Below are positions 54,297-64,000 of a stretch of DNA of 64,000 bases, piece by piece. The notes under the pieces are model-generated. The model was not told the origin of the DNA. It saw only the letters and a list, made by a program, of their open reading frames with translations, and ran no database searches. Made by a program: the position numbers and the translations under genes. The DNA comes from Bacillota bacterium (GTDB taxonomy: Bacteria; Bacillota; Desulfotomaculia; Desulfotomaculales; Pelotomaculaceae): the NCBI GenBank assembly GCA_029555205.1, contig JAKPTB010000010.1, positions 20,410-84,409 of the forward strand, given 5' to 3'. Numbering within the stretch: the first letter of the stretch is position 1; each line of letters opens with the position of its first letter.

Positions 54297-54341
54297 ATTT
54301 AGTTTTACAATCACGCATGAAGATGAAAAAGAGGTGATAAT

Positions 54342-54611
54342 ATGGCACATAAGAAAGGTGTAGGCAGTTCCAGGAACGGCCGGGATTCCCAGCCAAAAAT
54401 GCTGGGTGTTAAAAGAGCTGACGGTCAGTTTGTCCTGGCCGGCAACATTCTGGTCAGACAGCGCGGCACAAAAATTCACCCTGGCCGCAACGTTGGCAGG
54501 GGTGGGGATGATACCCTTTTTGCTGTTGTCGACGGTGTGGTCAGCTTTGAAAGAAAAGGCCGCGCTAAAAAAACCGTCAGTGTCATTCCCCAGGCAGCAA
54601 CTGGAGTATAA
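54342..54611 (+). CDS. rpmA: 50S ribosomal protein L27
   Basis: An 89-residue protein. It begins directly with [16 protein letters not shown], the mature L27 N-terminus that reaches the peptidyl-transferase centre. The N-terminal extension that Firmicutes usually have (about ten residues, cleaved by Prp) is missing, and so is the prp/ysxB gene normally found between rplU and rpmA. AAAGAGGTGAT precedes the ATG. Confidence 0.98.
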   Translation: MAHKKGVGSSRNGRDSQPKMLGVKRADGQFVLAGNILVRQRGTKIHPGRNVGRGGDDTLFAVVDGVVSFERKGRAKKTVSVIPQAATGV

Positions 54612-54625
54612 GTACTGGAAAAGAT

Positions 54626-54656
54626 GCGGTCCTTTAAGGGGGCCGCTTATTTTTTA
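54626..54656 (+). terminator. Intrinsic terminator after rpmA
   Basis: Seven-pair stem GCGGTCC/GGGCCGC with one G-U pair, then TTATTTTTT. Confidence 0.8.
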
Positions 54657-54772
54657 AAGAACCCGGAACAAAGTATTCCAGGGAGACGGGTAAGCATATT
54701 TAGTGCGGAGCGGAGTAACCTTTCGGGTTTTAAGAGCGGGTGCGGACAAGGCGCCTGCGGGGAGGGATGGAA

Positions 54773-55342
54773 ATGAGATTCAGAAAACTTCTAGAAGTAA
54801 TTCAGGGACAGAGGCATGACTTCTTAAACCACTTACAGGTCATTTCCGGTTTACTTCAGTTGAACAAAGAGGAACGGTTGCGGGATTACCTGTCCCAGGT
54901 AAGTTTAGAGCTGGCCAGGTTAAGCAAAACAGCCAGAATAAAAATTCCCGATGTTACGGCCTGCCTTTTAAATGCATACCATGATGCCGCTATGAACCAG
55001 GTTGATCTGGAACTGGAGGTAACTTCCGATTTTACGGGCTGTGTTGTACCGGGTCCTGTCGTGGCTGAAGCACTGGAGCACTGCATGATTCCTTTCTTTA
55101 AATTGATGGAATCCCCGCATGCTCAGGAAAGGTTCATGAAGGTGTACTTTCAAGAGAATGAAGGAAACAATATCTGCCGTCTTCTCTTCCCCGAACCCCT
55201 GCTGGGAGACCTCGACCATTTTGAAAATGAACTGAATTATGTGGGTAGTCTGTTGGGTCCTAGCGGCGGCCGGGTCAACATGGCCGTAGCAAATGGTGGG
55301 GTAGAAATATTTTTAGTTTTTCCGGGTAATGAAAAACAATAA
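54773..55342 (+). CDS. spo0B: Spo0B-like sporulation phosphotransferase
   Basis: A 189-residue protein. The N-terminal helical hairpin contains RHDFLNHLQVISGLLQ, with the phosphoacceptor His at residue 15 as in Spo0B and sensor kinase dimerisation domains. The C-terminal part is a degenerate kinase-like fold without nucleotide-binding boxes. It sits between rpmA and obg exactly as in Bacillus, which supports a role in passing phosphate toward Spo0A. I choose ATG 54773, six bases after GGAGGG. Confidence 0.85.
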   Translation: MRFRKLLEVIQGQRHDFLNHLQVISGLLQLNKEERLRDYLSQVSLELARLSKTARIKIPDVTACLLNAYHDAAMNQVDLELEVTSDFTGCVVPGPVVAEALEHCMIPFFKLMESPHAQERFMKVYFQENEGNNICRLLFPEPLLGDLDHFENELNYVGSLLGPSGGRVNMAVANGGVEIFLVFPGNEKQ

Positions 55343-55350
55343 TTGGTTAA

Positions 55351-56637
<1,287 letters not shown>

Positions 56638-56743
56638 CCGGCAACGGAACGCTGATCCGCTCTTCGCCTGCTGTTCGTACTATTATTGTGCAGTTAGTTA
56701 TGATATACTTTTTCCATCAAATTCGGGAGCAGGAGCATCTGAT

Positions 56744-57871
56744 ATGGCTGATGAAAGACGTGTTTTTCAAACATTTAAGAGGGTTGTAGTGAAAGTAGGC
56801 ACCAGTTCAGTTGCCCATGATACCGGAAAACCCAACCTTTACCGGATTGAAAGCCTGGTCAGGCAACTGGCTGACCTCCATAACCTGGGCAAGGAAGTAA
56901 TCCTGGTCACATCAGGGGCTATTGGCACCGGAGCCGGAAAACTAGGCCTGCCGGGGCGTCCCAAGACCATTCCCGAGAAGCAGGCGGCAGCAGCAGTGGG
57001 CCAGGGTGTTTTAATGCATATTTATGAAAAAATATTTGCAGAGTACGGAGTGACGGTGGGCCAGGTGCTCCTTACGCGTGAGGATTTTGCCGACAGGCGG
57101 CGTTTTTTAAACGCCAGGAATGCCATGCACGCCCTGCTTCAATTTGGTGTTATTCCGATTATAAATGAAAATGACACCGTGGCCGTGGATGAAATCAAAC
57201 TGGGTGACAACGACAACCTTTCAGCACTGGTTGCCAGCCTTATTGATGCTGAAATGCTTATTTTACTTTCAGATATTGACGGGCTATTTACAGCCGACCC
57301 CCGAAAAAACCCGGATGCCCGCCTGATCAAAGAAATCTGGGAAATCACACCTGAAATTGAGGCCCTGGCCGGCGGTGCGGGGAGGCTGGGAACCGGCGGT
57401 ATGTCCACCAAGTTGCAGGCGGCAAAAATCGCCATGCATTCCGGTGTGGTTACAGTGTTGGCGAATTTAAAAGAAAAGGATGTTGTCCGCAACATTTTAA
57501 ACGGTGAGCCGGTCGGGACTGTTTTCTGGGCCAGCGCCAATAAAATGGAGAATAAAAAGCGCTGGATCGCCTTTAATTCATCCGTGTGCGGCAGGCTGTA
57601 TGTGGATGAAGGGGCAGCCCGGGCGCTTTTAAAGAATGGGAAGAGTCTTTTGCCATCCGGCATTACCAGGGTGGAAGGTAATTTCGAAATGGGTAATACA
57701 GTTTCAATTGTGGGTCCGGAGGGACGGGAAATCGCCAAGGGTATTGTTTATTATTCTTCAGTTGAAATCGATTTGATTAAAGGGGAGCAATCCAGGGATA
57801 TCCAGCGCATTATCGGGCATAAGGACTACGACGAAGTTGTGCACCGGAACAACCTGGTGCTTGAACTATAA
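56744..57871 (+). CDS. proB: Glutamate 5-kinase
   Basis: A 375-residue enzyme that phosphorylates glutamate in proline synthesis. VVVKVGTSSVA, LVTSGAIGTGAGKLG and INENDTVAVDEIKLGDND (cited as NENDTV and LGDND) mark the amino-acid kinase domain. A PUA domain occupies the C-terminus (about residues 280-360). ATG 56744 is seven bases after AGGAG. The usual partner proA is not next to it; nadD follows directly. Confidence 0.96.
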   Translation: MADERRVFQTFKRVVVKVGTSSVAHDTGKPNLYRIESLVRQLADLHNLGKEVILVTSGAIGTGAGKLGLPGRPKTIPEKQAAAAVGQGVLMHIYEKIFAEYGVTVGQVLLTREDFADRRRFLNARNAMHALLQFGVIPIINENDTVAVDEIKLGDNDNLSALVASLIDAEMLILLSDIDGLFTADPRKNPDARLIKEIWEITPEIEALAGGAGRLGTGGMSTKLQAAKIAMHSGVVTVLANLKEKDVVRNILNGEPVGTVFWASANKMENKKRWIAFNSSVCGRLYVDEGAARALLKNGKSLLPSGITRVEGNFEMGNTVSIVGPEGREIAKGIVYYSSVEIDLIKGEQSRDIQRIIGHKDYDEVVHRNNLVLEL

Positions 57872-57939
57872 GGAATGAATAGTTTTTCCGGAACTTTATC
57901 GATACTTAACCGTTATTTTACCTCATTTGACATTTTGTC

Positions 57940-57968
57940 TTGCTTTTCTCCTAACCACACTGTACAAT
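57940..57968 (+). promoter_or_regulatory. Candidate promoter giving a leaderless nadD transcript
   Basis: TTGCTT (57940-57945), a 17-bp spacer and TACAAT (57963-57968). Transcription would start at about 57975, the first base of the nadD ATG. Another TTGACA at 57927-57932 has no good -10 at the right distance. Confidence 0.5.
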
Positions 57969-57974
57969 TGCTTT

Positions 57975-58604
57975 ATGAGTAAAGAGGCTATCATTAAACG
58001 CCGTCGTCTGGGAATCATGGGTGGAACCTTTGATCCGATTCATTACGGACACCTTGTTGCCGCCGAAGGCGCCCGCTATGAATTTAACCTGGAAAAGGTA
58101 ATATTTGTGCCTGCGGGCAGGCCGCCCCATAAACCCAATTATAAGATCACCGATCCCTGGCAACGTTTCGCCATGACCAGCCTGGCGGTTCAATCCAATC
58201 CTTTTTTTGAGGTGCTGCCTCTGGAGGTGGAGCGTCCCGGTCCTTCCTATGCCATTGATACAGTGCAGGAAATCGCCCTGCTTCATCCCGGGATGCAGGT
58301 ATACTTTATAACAGGCGCAGATGCAGTTTCGGAGATCCTGACCTGGAAGAACACGGAGCAACTGCTGACCATCTGCCACTTTATTGCTGCGACCCGGCCC
58401 GGGTACCGCATGGACGACATGTGGAAAAAACTAAAACTGTTGCCCGTGGAACTAAAAGATAATATTCATTGCATGGAAGTGCCTGCACTGGCTATTTCGT
58501 CTTCAGATATCCGGCAGCGTTTGCGGGAAGGAAGGCCTATCAAGTACCTTTTACCCGAACTTGTGGAAGAATATATTACTAAGAACAAAATTTACAGGTA
58601 TTGA
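57975..58604 (+). CDS. nadD: Nicotinate-nucleotide adenylyltransferase
   Basis: A 209-residue enzyme that turns nicotinate mononucleotide into deamido-NAD. GIMGGTFDPIHYGHLVAAE contains the GxFxPxHxGH adenylyltransferase motif (cited as GGTFDPIHYGHL), and SSSDIRQRL is the C-terminal ISxTxxR-type motif. ATG 57975 has no ribosome binding site; it may be translated from a leaderless mRNA. The internal ATG at 58017 would start within the motif. The usual yqeK gene after nadD is missing. Confidence 0.95.
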   Translation: MSKEAIIKRRRLGIMGGTFDPIHYGHLVAAEGARYEFNLEKVIFVPAGRPPHKPNYKITDPWQRFAMTSLAVQSNPFFEVLPLEVERPGPSYAIDTVQEIALLHPGMQVYFITGADAVSEILTWKNTEQLLTICHFIAATRPGYRMDDMWKKLKLLPVELKDNIHCMEVPALAISSSDIRQRLREGRPIKYLLPELVEEYITKNKIYRY

Positions 58605-58707
58605 TTTTGGAAAAATCTTTGCCTGGTTAAGATTGCATTAGGTTATTTCCTTCTGCAAATAATAGCTTCAAGAAAAAAAGTTTCTTTGGGAAAGAGGTGA
58701 TTAGTGA

Positions 58708-58965
58708 ATGGCGCGTACCTTGTATGTTGGTAATCTACCGTGGGCTACTAAAGCTGAAGATCTTGCCGACGCTTTCTCCGCGCACGGTGAAGTTTTGAGT
58801 AGCCGCGTTATTACTGATCGTGAATCCGGTCGCTCCCGCGGATTTGGCTTTGTTGAAGTCCGGGACGAAGATGCGGATACCATGATCGCCGCGATGAACG
58901 GGACGGAGCTTAACGGCAGAGTTATTACAGTGAATGAAGCCAAGGCACGGGATGATCAGCGTTAA
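58708..58965 (+). CDS. Single-RRM RNA-binding protein
   Basis: An 85-residue protein consisting of one RNA recognition motif: RNP2 LYVGNL (residues 5-10) and RNP1 RGFGFVEV (about 44-51). Such small RRM proteins are cold- or stress-linked RNA binders in cyanobacteria and some Clostridia. GAGGTGATTAGTGA precedes the ATG. It stands between nadD and rsfS, where yqeK is usually found, and has its own terminator. Confidence 0.93.
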   Translation: MARTLYVGNLPWATKAEDLADAFSAHGEVLSSRVITDRESGRSRGFGFVEVRDEDADTMIAAMNGTELNGRVITVNEAKARDDQR

Positions 58966-58975
58966 ATCTTAAAAG

Positions 58976-58997
58976 AACCTCCGCAAGGAGGTTTTTT
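58976..58997 (+). terminator. Intrinsic terminator after the RRM gene
   Basis: Seven-base-pair stem AACCTCC/GGAGGTT with a GCAA tetraloop, then TTTT. Confidence 0.9.
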
Positions 58998-59186
58998 CTT
59001 TACTTGTGTGTTTATTGTATAAGATTAAAAAATGCCCGTTACCAATCAATTTTATCCGGGTAAAATAATATTTGAACAAGGGTATTAGAAAAGAGGCACC
59101 TTCACAATGGTTTTATTGAAGGAAATTTAAAGCTCTAATAGAATAGTATAATAAAACAATAGCAAAACTTATAAGGAGGAGTGGCG

Positions 59187-59543
59187 TTGTCATTAAGTCC
59201 ACAGGCACTGGTTAATATTGCTGTCCAAGCGGCAAAGGATAAGAAAGCGGAAGACATTACCGTTCTTGACATTCGTGAAGTTTCGATCATTGCGGATTTT
59301 TTCTTGATCTGCACCGGCCGTTCCAGCACCCAGGTGCAGGCTATTGTTGAAAACATTCAAGAAAAATTAAAGGAAAAAAATTGCAACGCCTTGCGCCGGG
59401 AGGGTTTCCGGGAAGGTGGATGGGTTTTGCTGGATTACGGTGATGTAGTGATTCATGTCTTTCAAGAGGCTGAACGGCGATTTTATAACCTGGAGCGCCT
59501 GTGGGGGGACGCCCCTGTGGTGGGAGTGCCTGTAAATATTTAA
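59187..59543 (+). CDS. rsfS: Ribosomal silencing factor RsfS
   Basis: A 118-residue protein that binds L14 and blocks subunit joining in starved cells. AEDITVLDIREVSIIADFFLICTGRS (cited as VLDIREVS and ADFFLICTG) and WVLLDYGDVVIHVF are the RsfS/DUF143 signatures. TTG 59187 lies seven bases after AAGGAGG; GTG 59181 is too close to that site. Confidence 0.95.
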   Translation: MSLSPQALVNIAVQAAKDKKAEDITVLDIREVSIIADFFLICTGRSSTQVQAIVENIQEKLKEKNCNALRREGFREGGWVLLDYGDVVIHVFQEAERRFYNLERLWGDAPVVGVPVNI

Positions 59544-59649
59544 ATAATTTATCTAAAGAAATGTTTAGATTTATTCCCCTTTTATATTGATCGCAAAATT
59601 CCTTAATTTTTGTAAAAATCTCAGCTTAATGTGTTAAAGCAATGATGAG

Positions 59650-59952
59650 GGGCAGTAAACAGCGTAACTCTGAAGAGAGCCGCCGGAAGGTGCGAGGCGG
59701 TGGGCCAGGCTGTTGAAACTCGCCTTGGAGCTGTCTGGAGGAAGGTTGTTTACTCCAGAACGGGGGCGCGCCGTTACCGCGTAAAGAGGGCAAAGAAACA
59801 GGGTTTAAGTTTGTTGACACATGCTTACAGCCTAATGGTTTTGAAGAGGAAGCGGAAGGAGTTTTCCGCCGGCTCAGGAGGGCCATGCTTTGCCAAAAAG
59901 GGTGGTACCGCGGGAGAACCTCTCGTCCCTACAGGGGACGCAGGGGGTTTTT
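59650..59952 (+). promoter_or_regulatory. T-box riboswitch controlling leuS, specifier CTC (Leu)
   Basis: AGAGAG of stem I at 59674-59679, specifier CTC at 59719-59721 (followed by GCCTTGGAGC), T-box AGGGTGGTACCGCGG at 59899-59913, and a terminator stem CGTCCC/GGGACG ending in TTTTT near 59952. The CTC specifier calls for uncharged tRNA-Leu (GAG). Confidence 0.92.
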
Positions 59953-60316
59953 ATGTTTTTATGGTCATTAAAAATGTTTAAAATGGAATGCCTGTAAGTT
60001 TGACCCTGTTTGAAACTTGAGTAATTATTGTTTCTGTGATAAAATCTTCAGATGGACGGTATGGCTTTAAAGGGTGCAGATCTGTGGAATGCTGCGAAAA
60101 AACCACATCTGCTGCTTTTATTGAAATTATAGATCTGGTTTGTTTGTAAGGAAAAATAATTGACTAAGTCAGCTTTTTGCCTTTTAATGCGGTTTTTCAT
60201 CAATTACCGGCTTGCTACTAATTAACTTGCCGGCTGCTCTCTAAAGGAAGAAGACAACTGGATACCTTGCTGCTTTTGAGCAGCTTGCGCCTGTTAATCT
60301 AGGGGGGACTTATTAG
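59953..60316 (+). other. Long spacer between the leuS T-box and leuS
   Basis: A gene-free 364-bp stretch. It holds a promoter (60160-60188), a hairpin CAGATCTGTGG...CCACATCTG (about 60078-60113) and a CCGGC/GCCGG inverted repeat (about 60202-60231). No convincing reading frame. Confidence 0.5.
60160..60188 (+). promoter_or_regulatory. Second leuS promoter, downstream of the T-box
   Basis: TTGACT (60160-60165), a 17-bp spacer and TTTAAT (60183-60188). If used, it would make leuS transcription independent of the T-box. Confidence 0.55.
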
Positions 60317-62800
60317 TTGAACGACAATTATGCCTTTAAAGATGTGGAAGAAAAGTGGCAGGCTCGCTGGGAAAAAGAGGGCATCTACCAGGTACCCGAT
60401 TTTTCTGACAGGCCAAAGTACTATTGCCTGGAAATGTTTCCATACCCTTCCGGAAAACTACATATGGGTCATGTGAGGAATTACTCAATCGGTGACGTAG
60501 TAGCCCGTTTTAAAACCATGCAGGGTTTTCATGTGCTTCATCCCATGGGTTGGGACGCTTTCGGCCTGCCGGCGGAGAATGCGGCCATCAAGCATGGCGG
60601 GATCCACCCGGCTGAATGGACTTTTAATAATATTGATAATATGCGTGCCCAGCTGAAGCAAATGGGGATTAGTTATGACTGGAACAGGGAGGTAGCTACT
60701 TGCCACCCGGGTTACTATCATTGGACCCAGTGGCTTTTTCTCCAGCTCTTTCACAGGGGACTGGCCTATAAAAAGAAGGCGGCAGTGAACTGGTGCCCGG
60801 AATGCGCTACCGTTCTGGCCAATGAGCAGGTTAAGGACGGGGGCTGTGAGCGCTGCAAGACTCAGGTGGAAAAACGTGAATTGGCCCAGTGGTTCTTTAA
60901 GATTACCGCTTACGCCGAGCGTTTGCTCAACGACATGAAACTTCTGGAGGGATGGCCGGAAAAGGTCAAGATCATGCAGGAGAACTGGATCGGACGCAGC
61001 GAAGGCGCCGAGATTGACTTTAAGGTTGATGGGACGGATGATACCATTACCGTATACACCACCCGGCCTGATACTCTTTTCGGCGTCACCTATATGGTCC
61101 TGGCCCCGGAGCATCCGCTGGTGGAGAAATTAATTGAAGGTAAAAGGGAAGAAGCAGAAATCCGTAAATTCATCCACAAGGTACGGAACTTGACCGATCT
61201 TGATCGCACTTCCACGGAAGCAGAGAAGATAGGTCTGCCCACCGGCGCCTTCTGCATAAATCCTCTGACCGGAGAAAAGGTTCCTGTCTTGATCGCAAAC
61301 TATGTCCTGCTGGAATACGGCACAGGTTGTGTAATGGGTGTTCCCGCCCACGACCAGCGCGACTTTGAATTTGCCCGGAAATATAATTTTCCTATTCGTG
61401 TGGTTATTCAGCCTGCCGGAGTCAAGCTGGAACCTTCAACCATGGAGGCTGCCTACGAAGGGGAAGGCGTAATGGTTAATTCCGGCAGATTTGACGGGCT
61501 GCCCAATAAGGAGGGCATGAAGGCCATAACCCGGGAACTGGAAAAACTGGGTAAGGGCAGGTTCCGGGTGAACTACCGCTTGCGGGACTGGTTGATTTCC
61601 CGGCAGCGCTACTGGGGAGCGCCCATTCCGATTATCTACTGCGACAATTGCGGGGCGGTTCCGGTTCCCGAAAGCGAACTGCCCGTAATGCTGCCCATGA
61701 ATGTTGAATTCAAACCAACCGGCCGCTCACCTTTGGCGGATAGTCCCGAGTTTGTGAATACTGTTTGTCCCGCCTGCGGCGGGCCTGGCAAAAGGGAAAC
61801 CGACACCATGGATACCTTTATGTGCTCTTCCTGGTACTATTACCGGTATACCAGTCCCAGGGAAACAGAAGGGCCCTGGGACAAGGTAAAAGTCGACTAC
61901 TGGCTTCCCGTCGATCAGTATATCGGCGGAGTTGAACATGCTATTCTGCACCTTTTGTATTCCAGGTTTTTTACCAAGGTTCTTTATGACTTAAAGATGG
62001 TCAAAAACCAGGAGCCCTTTACCAACCTCCTCACCCAGGGCATGGTCCTTAAAGATGGGGTTAAAATGTCCAAGTCCAGGGGGAACGTTGTGAGCCCGGA
62101 AGATATTGTGGCCCGTTACGGGGCTGACACGGCAAGGCTGTTCATCCTTTTTGCAGCTCCCCCCGACCGTGATCTGGAATGGAGCGACCAGGGGGTTGAG
62201 GGTTGCTTCCGCTTCCTGAAAAGGGTCTGGCGTCTGGCGGCGCCTCTGGCGGGTTTCCTTAAAGGTGTACCACTGGCGCCTGCTGCCAACCTTGTGGGGG
62301 CAAACCGGGAAATGCGCAGAATTACACACAGTACTATTAAAAAGGTAACTGAGGATATCAGCAACCGCTTCAACTTTAACACAGCAATCAGCGCCATTAT
62401 GGAGATGGTGAACACCCTTTACCAGTACAAGGAAATTCCCGAAACTGACCGCAGTCCTGCCGTATTGAGGGAATCCCTGGACAGCCTGCTGCTCCTGCTG
62501 GCACCCTTTGCTCCTCACATCACCGAAGAAATCTGGGAGGCTACGGGTCATGAGGGCAGTATCCACCTGCAACCCTGGCCGGTCTACGATCCTGAAGCCA
62601 TTCAGGAAGATGAAATTACGATAGTAGTGCAGATTAACGGTAAAGTGCGCGAGCGGCTGCTGGTTCCGGCGGATCTGCCGCCGGAAAAAATGCAGGAAAG
62701 AGTTCTGCAGGAACCCGGGGTATTGAGGTTAATCCGGGATAAGAAAATAATTAAAATCATACCGGTGCCGGGGAAACTGGTCAATATTGTGGTCAAGTAA
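60317..62800 (+). CDS. leuS: Leucyl-tRNA synthetase
   Basis: An 827-residue class Ia synthetase. HMGH in [13 protein letters not shown], a zinc-type CPEC/CERC segment (near residues 158-178), the editing domain with [12 protein letters not shown], and KMSKS in [15 protein letters not shown] are all present at normal spacing. The TTG start lies after GGGGGG. It follows a Leu-specific T-box. Confidence 0.97.
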   Translation: MNDNYAFKDVEEKWQARWEKEGIYQVPDFSDRPKYYCLEMFPYPSGKLHMGHVRNYSIGDVVARFKTMQGFHVLHPMGWDAFGLPAENAAIKHGGIHPAEWTFNNIDNMRAQLKQMGISYDWNREVATCHPGYYHWTQWLFLQLFHRGLAYKKKAAVNWCPECATVLANEQVKDGGCERCKTQVEKRELAQWFFKITAYAERLLNDMKLLEGWPEKVKIMQENWIGRSEGAEIDFKVDGTDDTITVYTTRPDTLFGVTYMVLAPEHPLVEKLIEGKREEAEIRKFIHKVRNLTDLDRTSTEAEKIGLPTGAFCINPLTGEKVPVLIANYVLLEYGTGCVMGVPAHDQRDFEFARKYNFPIRVVIQPAGVKLEPSTMEAAYEGEGVMVNSGRFDGLPNKEGMKAITRELEKLGKGRFRVNYRLRDWLISRQRYWGAPIPIIYCDNCGAVPVPESELPVMLPMNVEFKPTGRSPLADSPEFVNTVCPACGGPGKRETDTMDTFMCSSWYYYRYTSPRETEGPWDKVKVDYWLPVDQYIGGVEHAILHLLYSRFFTKVLYDLKMVKNQEPFTNLLTQGMVLKDGVKMSKSRGNVVSPEDIVARYGADTARLFILFAAPPDRDLEWSDQGVEGCFRFLKRVWRLAAPLAGFLKGVPLAPAANLVGANREMRRITHSTIKKVTEDISNRFNFNTAISAIMEMVNTLYQYKEIPETDRSPAVLRESLDSLLLLLAPFAPHITEEIWEATGHEGSIHLQPWPVYDPEAIQEDEITIVVQINGKVRERLLVPADLPPEKMQERVLQEPGVLRLIRDKKIIKIIPVPGKLVNIVVK

Positions 62801-63131
62801 GTTGCCCGGACATGTCCTAAAAGGCGTTGACCTAAGCCGGGCCTTGGCATGATGAGTATTTTAAGTATGACTATGTTTGTAAACCATATCAAAAAAAATT
62901 TAAGGGGAAGCCGTTTCGACTTCCCCTGTTTTATTTTAAAGAGAGATGATTTAACTGAGAGTTTTCCAGCCTTATTACTTCAACAGATGATAAACCTCAT
63001 TGCAGGCATAAAGCCCGCTTTTTGCCCAGACAAACAGCGGACTCCTTACCTGAACGGCGGGATTTGTCCTTTTTTTTAATCAACTGCTGAATAAAAGATA
63101 ACTACGGGCAGCCGGTTCCTAAGGCTGCTCC
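62801..63131. other. Intergenic region between leuS and the sigma-54 activator
   Basis: It holds the leuS terminator (62902-62935). The rest, including a T8 run at 63070-63077, shows no gene; the frame 62849-63079 lacks a ribosome binding site and crosses the terminator. Confidence 0.5.
62902..62935 (+). terminator. Intrinsic terminator after leuS
   Basis: Eight-base-pair stem AGGGGAAG/CTTCCCCT with a nine-base loop, then GTTTTATTTT. Confidence 0.85.
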
Positions 63132-64000
63132 TTATCCCCGGTCGGGCTGCAGGCCGTACCGCTGAATTTTCCGGTAAATGGTGGCACGGCTGATCCCCAG
63201 CACCCTGGCGGCCCTGGTTTTTCCTTCGTCCGTCCAGCCGTACCGGTCCAGCGCCGTTATGATGGCATCCTTCTCAAGCTGGGCCAGGGGCAGGAGTCTT
63301 CCGTCACTGGTGATATGATTGGGAAGGCCTTTTTTTGTTGTTTCCCGCAGGGCTGGTGGGAGGCTTTCAACGGTAATGGTATTGCCTTCTTCCAGGTTGA
63401 TGGCATATTCCACGGCATAGACCAGCTCTCTCACATTGCCGGGCCAGTAATAATTCATGCAGACGTTTAAAGCTTCACTGGAGAACCCTGTAATCTCTTT
63501 ACCGAGCAACTTGTTGAACCGCTTCATATAAAACTCCAGAAGCAACGGGATATCTTCCTGTCTTACCCGCAAAGGAGGTATGACCAGTGGGATGACGCTG
63601 AGAAGGTAATAAAGGTCGTCTCTAAAAATGTTTTTACGGACCATTTCCTGCAGATCAGAATTAGTTGCTGCGATTACTCTTGTGTCAACAGGAATCAAAC
63701 GGGTACCACCGACCCGCTCGACCCTGCGCTCCTTCAAGACTCTTAAGAGCTTGGTCTGCAGGTACAGGGACAAGTTGCCAATCTCGTCCAGAAAAATGGT
63801 TCCCCCATCGGCAAGTTCAAATTTACCTGGTTTGCCGCCCCGCTTGGTTCCGGAGAAAGCCCCTTCAGCATAGCCGAAAAGCTCTATATCCAACAAGTTT
63901 TCAGGCATAGCGCCGCAGTTTATGGTGATAAAGGGTTTATGGCCATGGGGACCCGCAGCATGAATGGCCCTGGCAAACACTTCTTTACCTGTGCCGCTTT
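63132..64000 (-). CDS. Sigma-54-dependent transcriptional activator, C-terminal part
   Basis: The gene enters from the right edge in the middle of Walker A (SGTGKEVFAR) and continues 289 codons to its stop. The AAA+ domain is typical of bacterial enhancer-binding proteins: CGAMPENLLDIELFGY, Walker B GGTIFLDEIGNL and the R-finger region. The sigma-54 contact loop, normally GAFTGA, reads GAFSGT. A Fis-type helix-turn-helix (TRAARVLGISRATIYRKI) ends the protein. The sensory N-terminal domain lies outside the window, so the signal is unknown. Confidence 0.93.
   Translation of the reverse strand, partial: SGTGKEVFARAIHAAGPHGHKPFITINCGAMPENLLDIELFGYAEGAFSGTKRGGKPGKFELADGGTIFLDEIGNLSLYLQTKLLRVLKERRVERVGGTRLIPVDTRVIAATNSDLQEMVRKNIFRDDLYYLLSVIPLVIPPLRVRQEDIPLLLEFYMKRFNKLLGKEITGFSSEALNVCMNYYWPGNVRELVYAVEYAINLEEGNTITVESLPPALRETTKKGLPNHITSDGRLLPLAQLEKDAIITALDRYGWTDEGKTRAARVLGISRATIYRKIQRYGLQPDRG

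Noticed and set aside
62849..63079. 76-codon frame after leuS
   Set aside because: It runs through the leuS terminator hairpin and lacks a ribosome binding site.

Overview
The window looks like a chromosomal segment of a spore-forming, Gram-positive Clostridia-type bacterium, most likely of the Peptococcaceae (Pelotomaculum/Desulfotomaculum lineage). The evidence is the set of sporulation and germination genes (lonB, gerKA/gerKC, spoIVFA/spoIVFB, spo0B), two T-box leaders in front of aminoacyl-tRNA synthetases, purine-rich ribosome binding sites, many TTG/GTG starts, and the order mreBCD-mrdA-minCDE-rodA followed by a radical SAM pair, RNase G, rplU, rpmA, spo0B and obg. The lineage is inferred from gene content and order; no database search was run.

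Layout. 1-9.6 kb: small accessory genes, comprising a cis-prenyltransferase fragment at the edge, a cupin, DUF2512, DUF1992, an old-yellow-enzyme homologue, pncB, a DUF3006 and lipoprotein metallo-beta-lactamase pair, a HIT protein and several uncharacterised genes. 9.6-12 kb: a decayed island with five tRNA loci (Leu-TAG, a broken Leu-GAG, Lys, Gln, His), an orphan PhnD-type binding protein, a frameshifted phnC remnant and an IstB (IS21) remnant. 12-15.8 kb: a candidate small RNA or attenuator, then tig-clpP-clpX. 16-19.8 kb: a secreted beta-helix protein interrupted by an in-frame TAG, and an acetate-type transporter. 20-25 kb: lonB-lon-ysxC. 25-28.6 kb: lipoprotein, ABC-type binding protein, TIGR04086 protein, Dam methylase.

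28.6-33.3 kb: T-box-valS and folC. 33.6-36.9 kb: a germinant receptor operon with A and C subunits but no B subunit. 37-46.5 kb: DUF4321-maf-radC-mreBCD-PBP2-minCDE-rodA, the elongation and division-site module. 46.6-53.8 kb: UbiA prenyltransferase, SpoIVFA/SpoIVFB, radical SAM TIGR03960, TIGR03936 and RNase G. 53.8-59.5 kb: rplU-rpmA-spo0B-obg-proB-nadD-RRM protein-rsfS. 59.6-64 kb: T-box-leuS and the 3' part of a sigma-54 activator gene that leaves the window.

Most of the window is conserved housekeeping. I did not find a clear new defence or metabolic system. The best leads are the promoter-terminator unit upstream of tig with a four-leucine mini-ORF, the interrupted beta-helix gene, the operator-controlled DUF-like gene at 9.1 kb, the long inverted repeat over the valS promoter, a MinC without its N-terminal domain, loss of Prp together with the L27 extension, and the tRNA/phn/IS21 remnant island.
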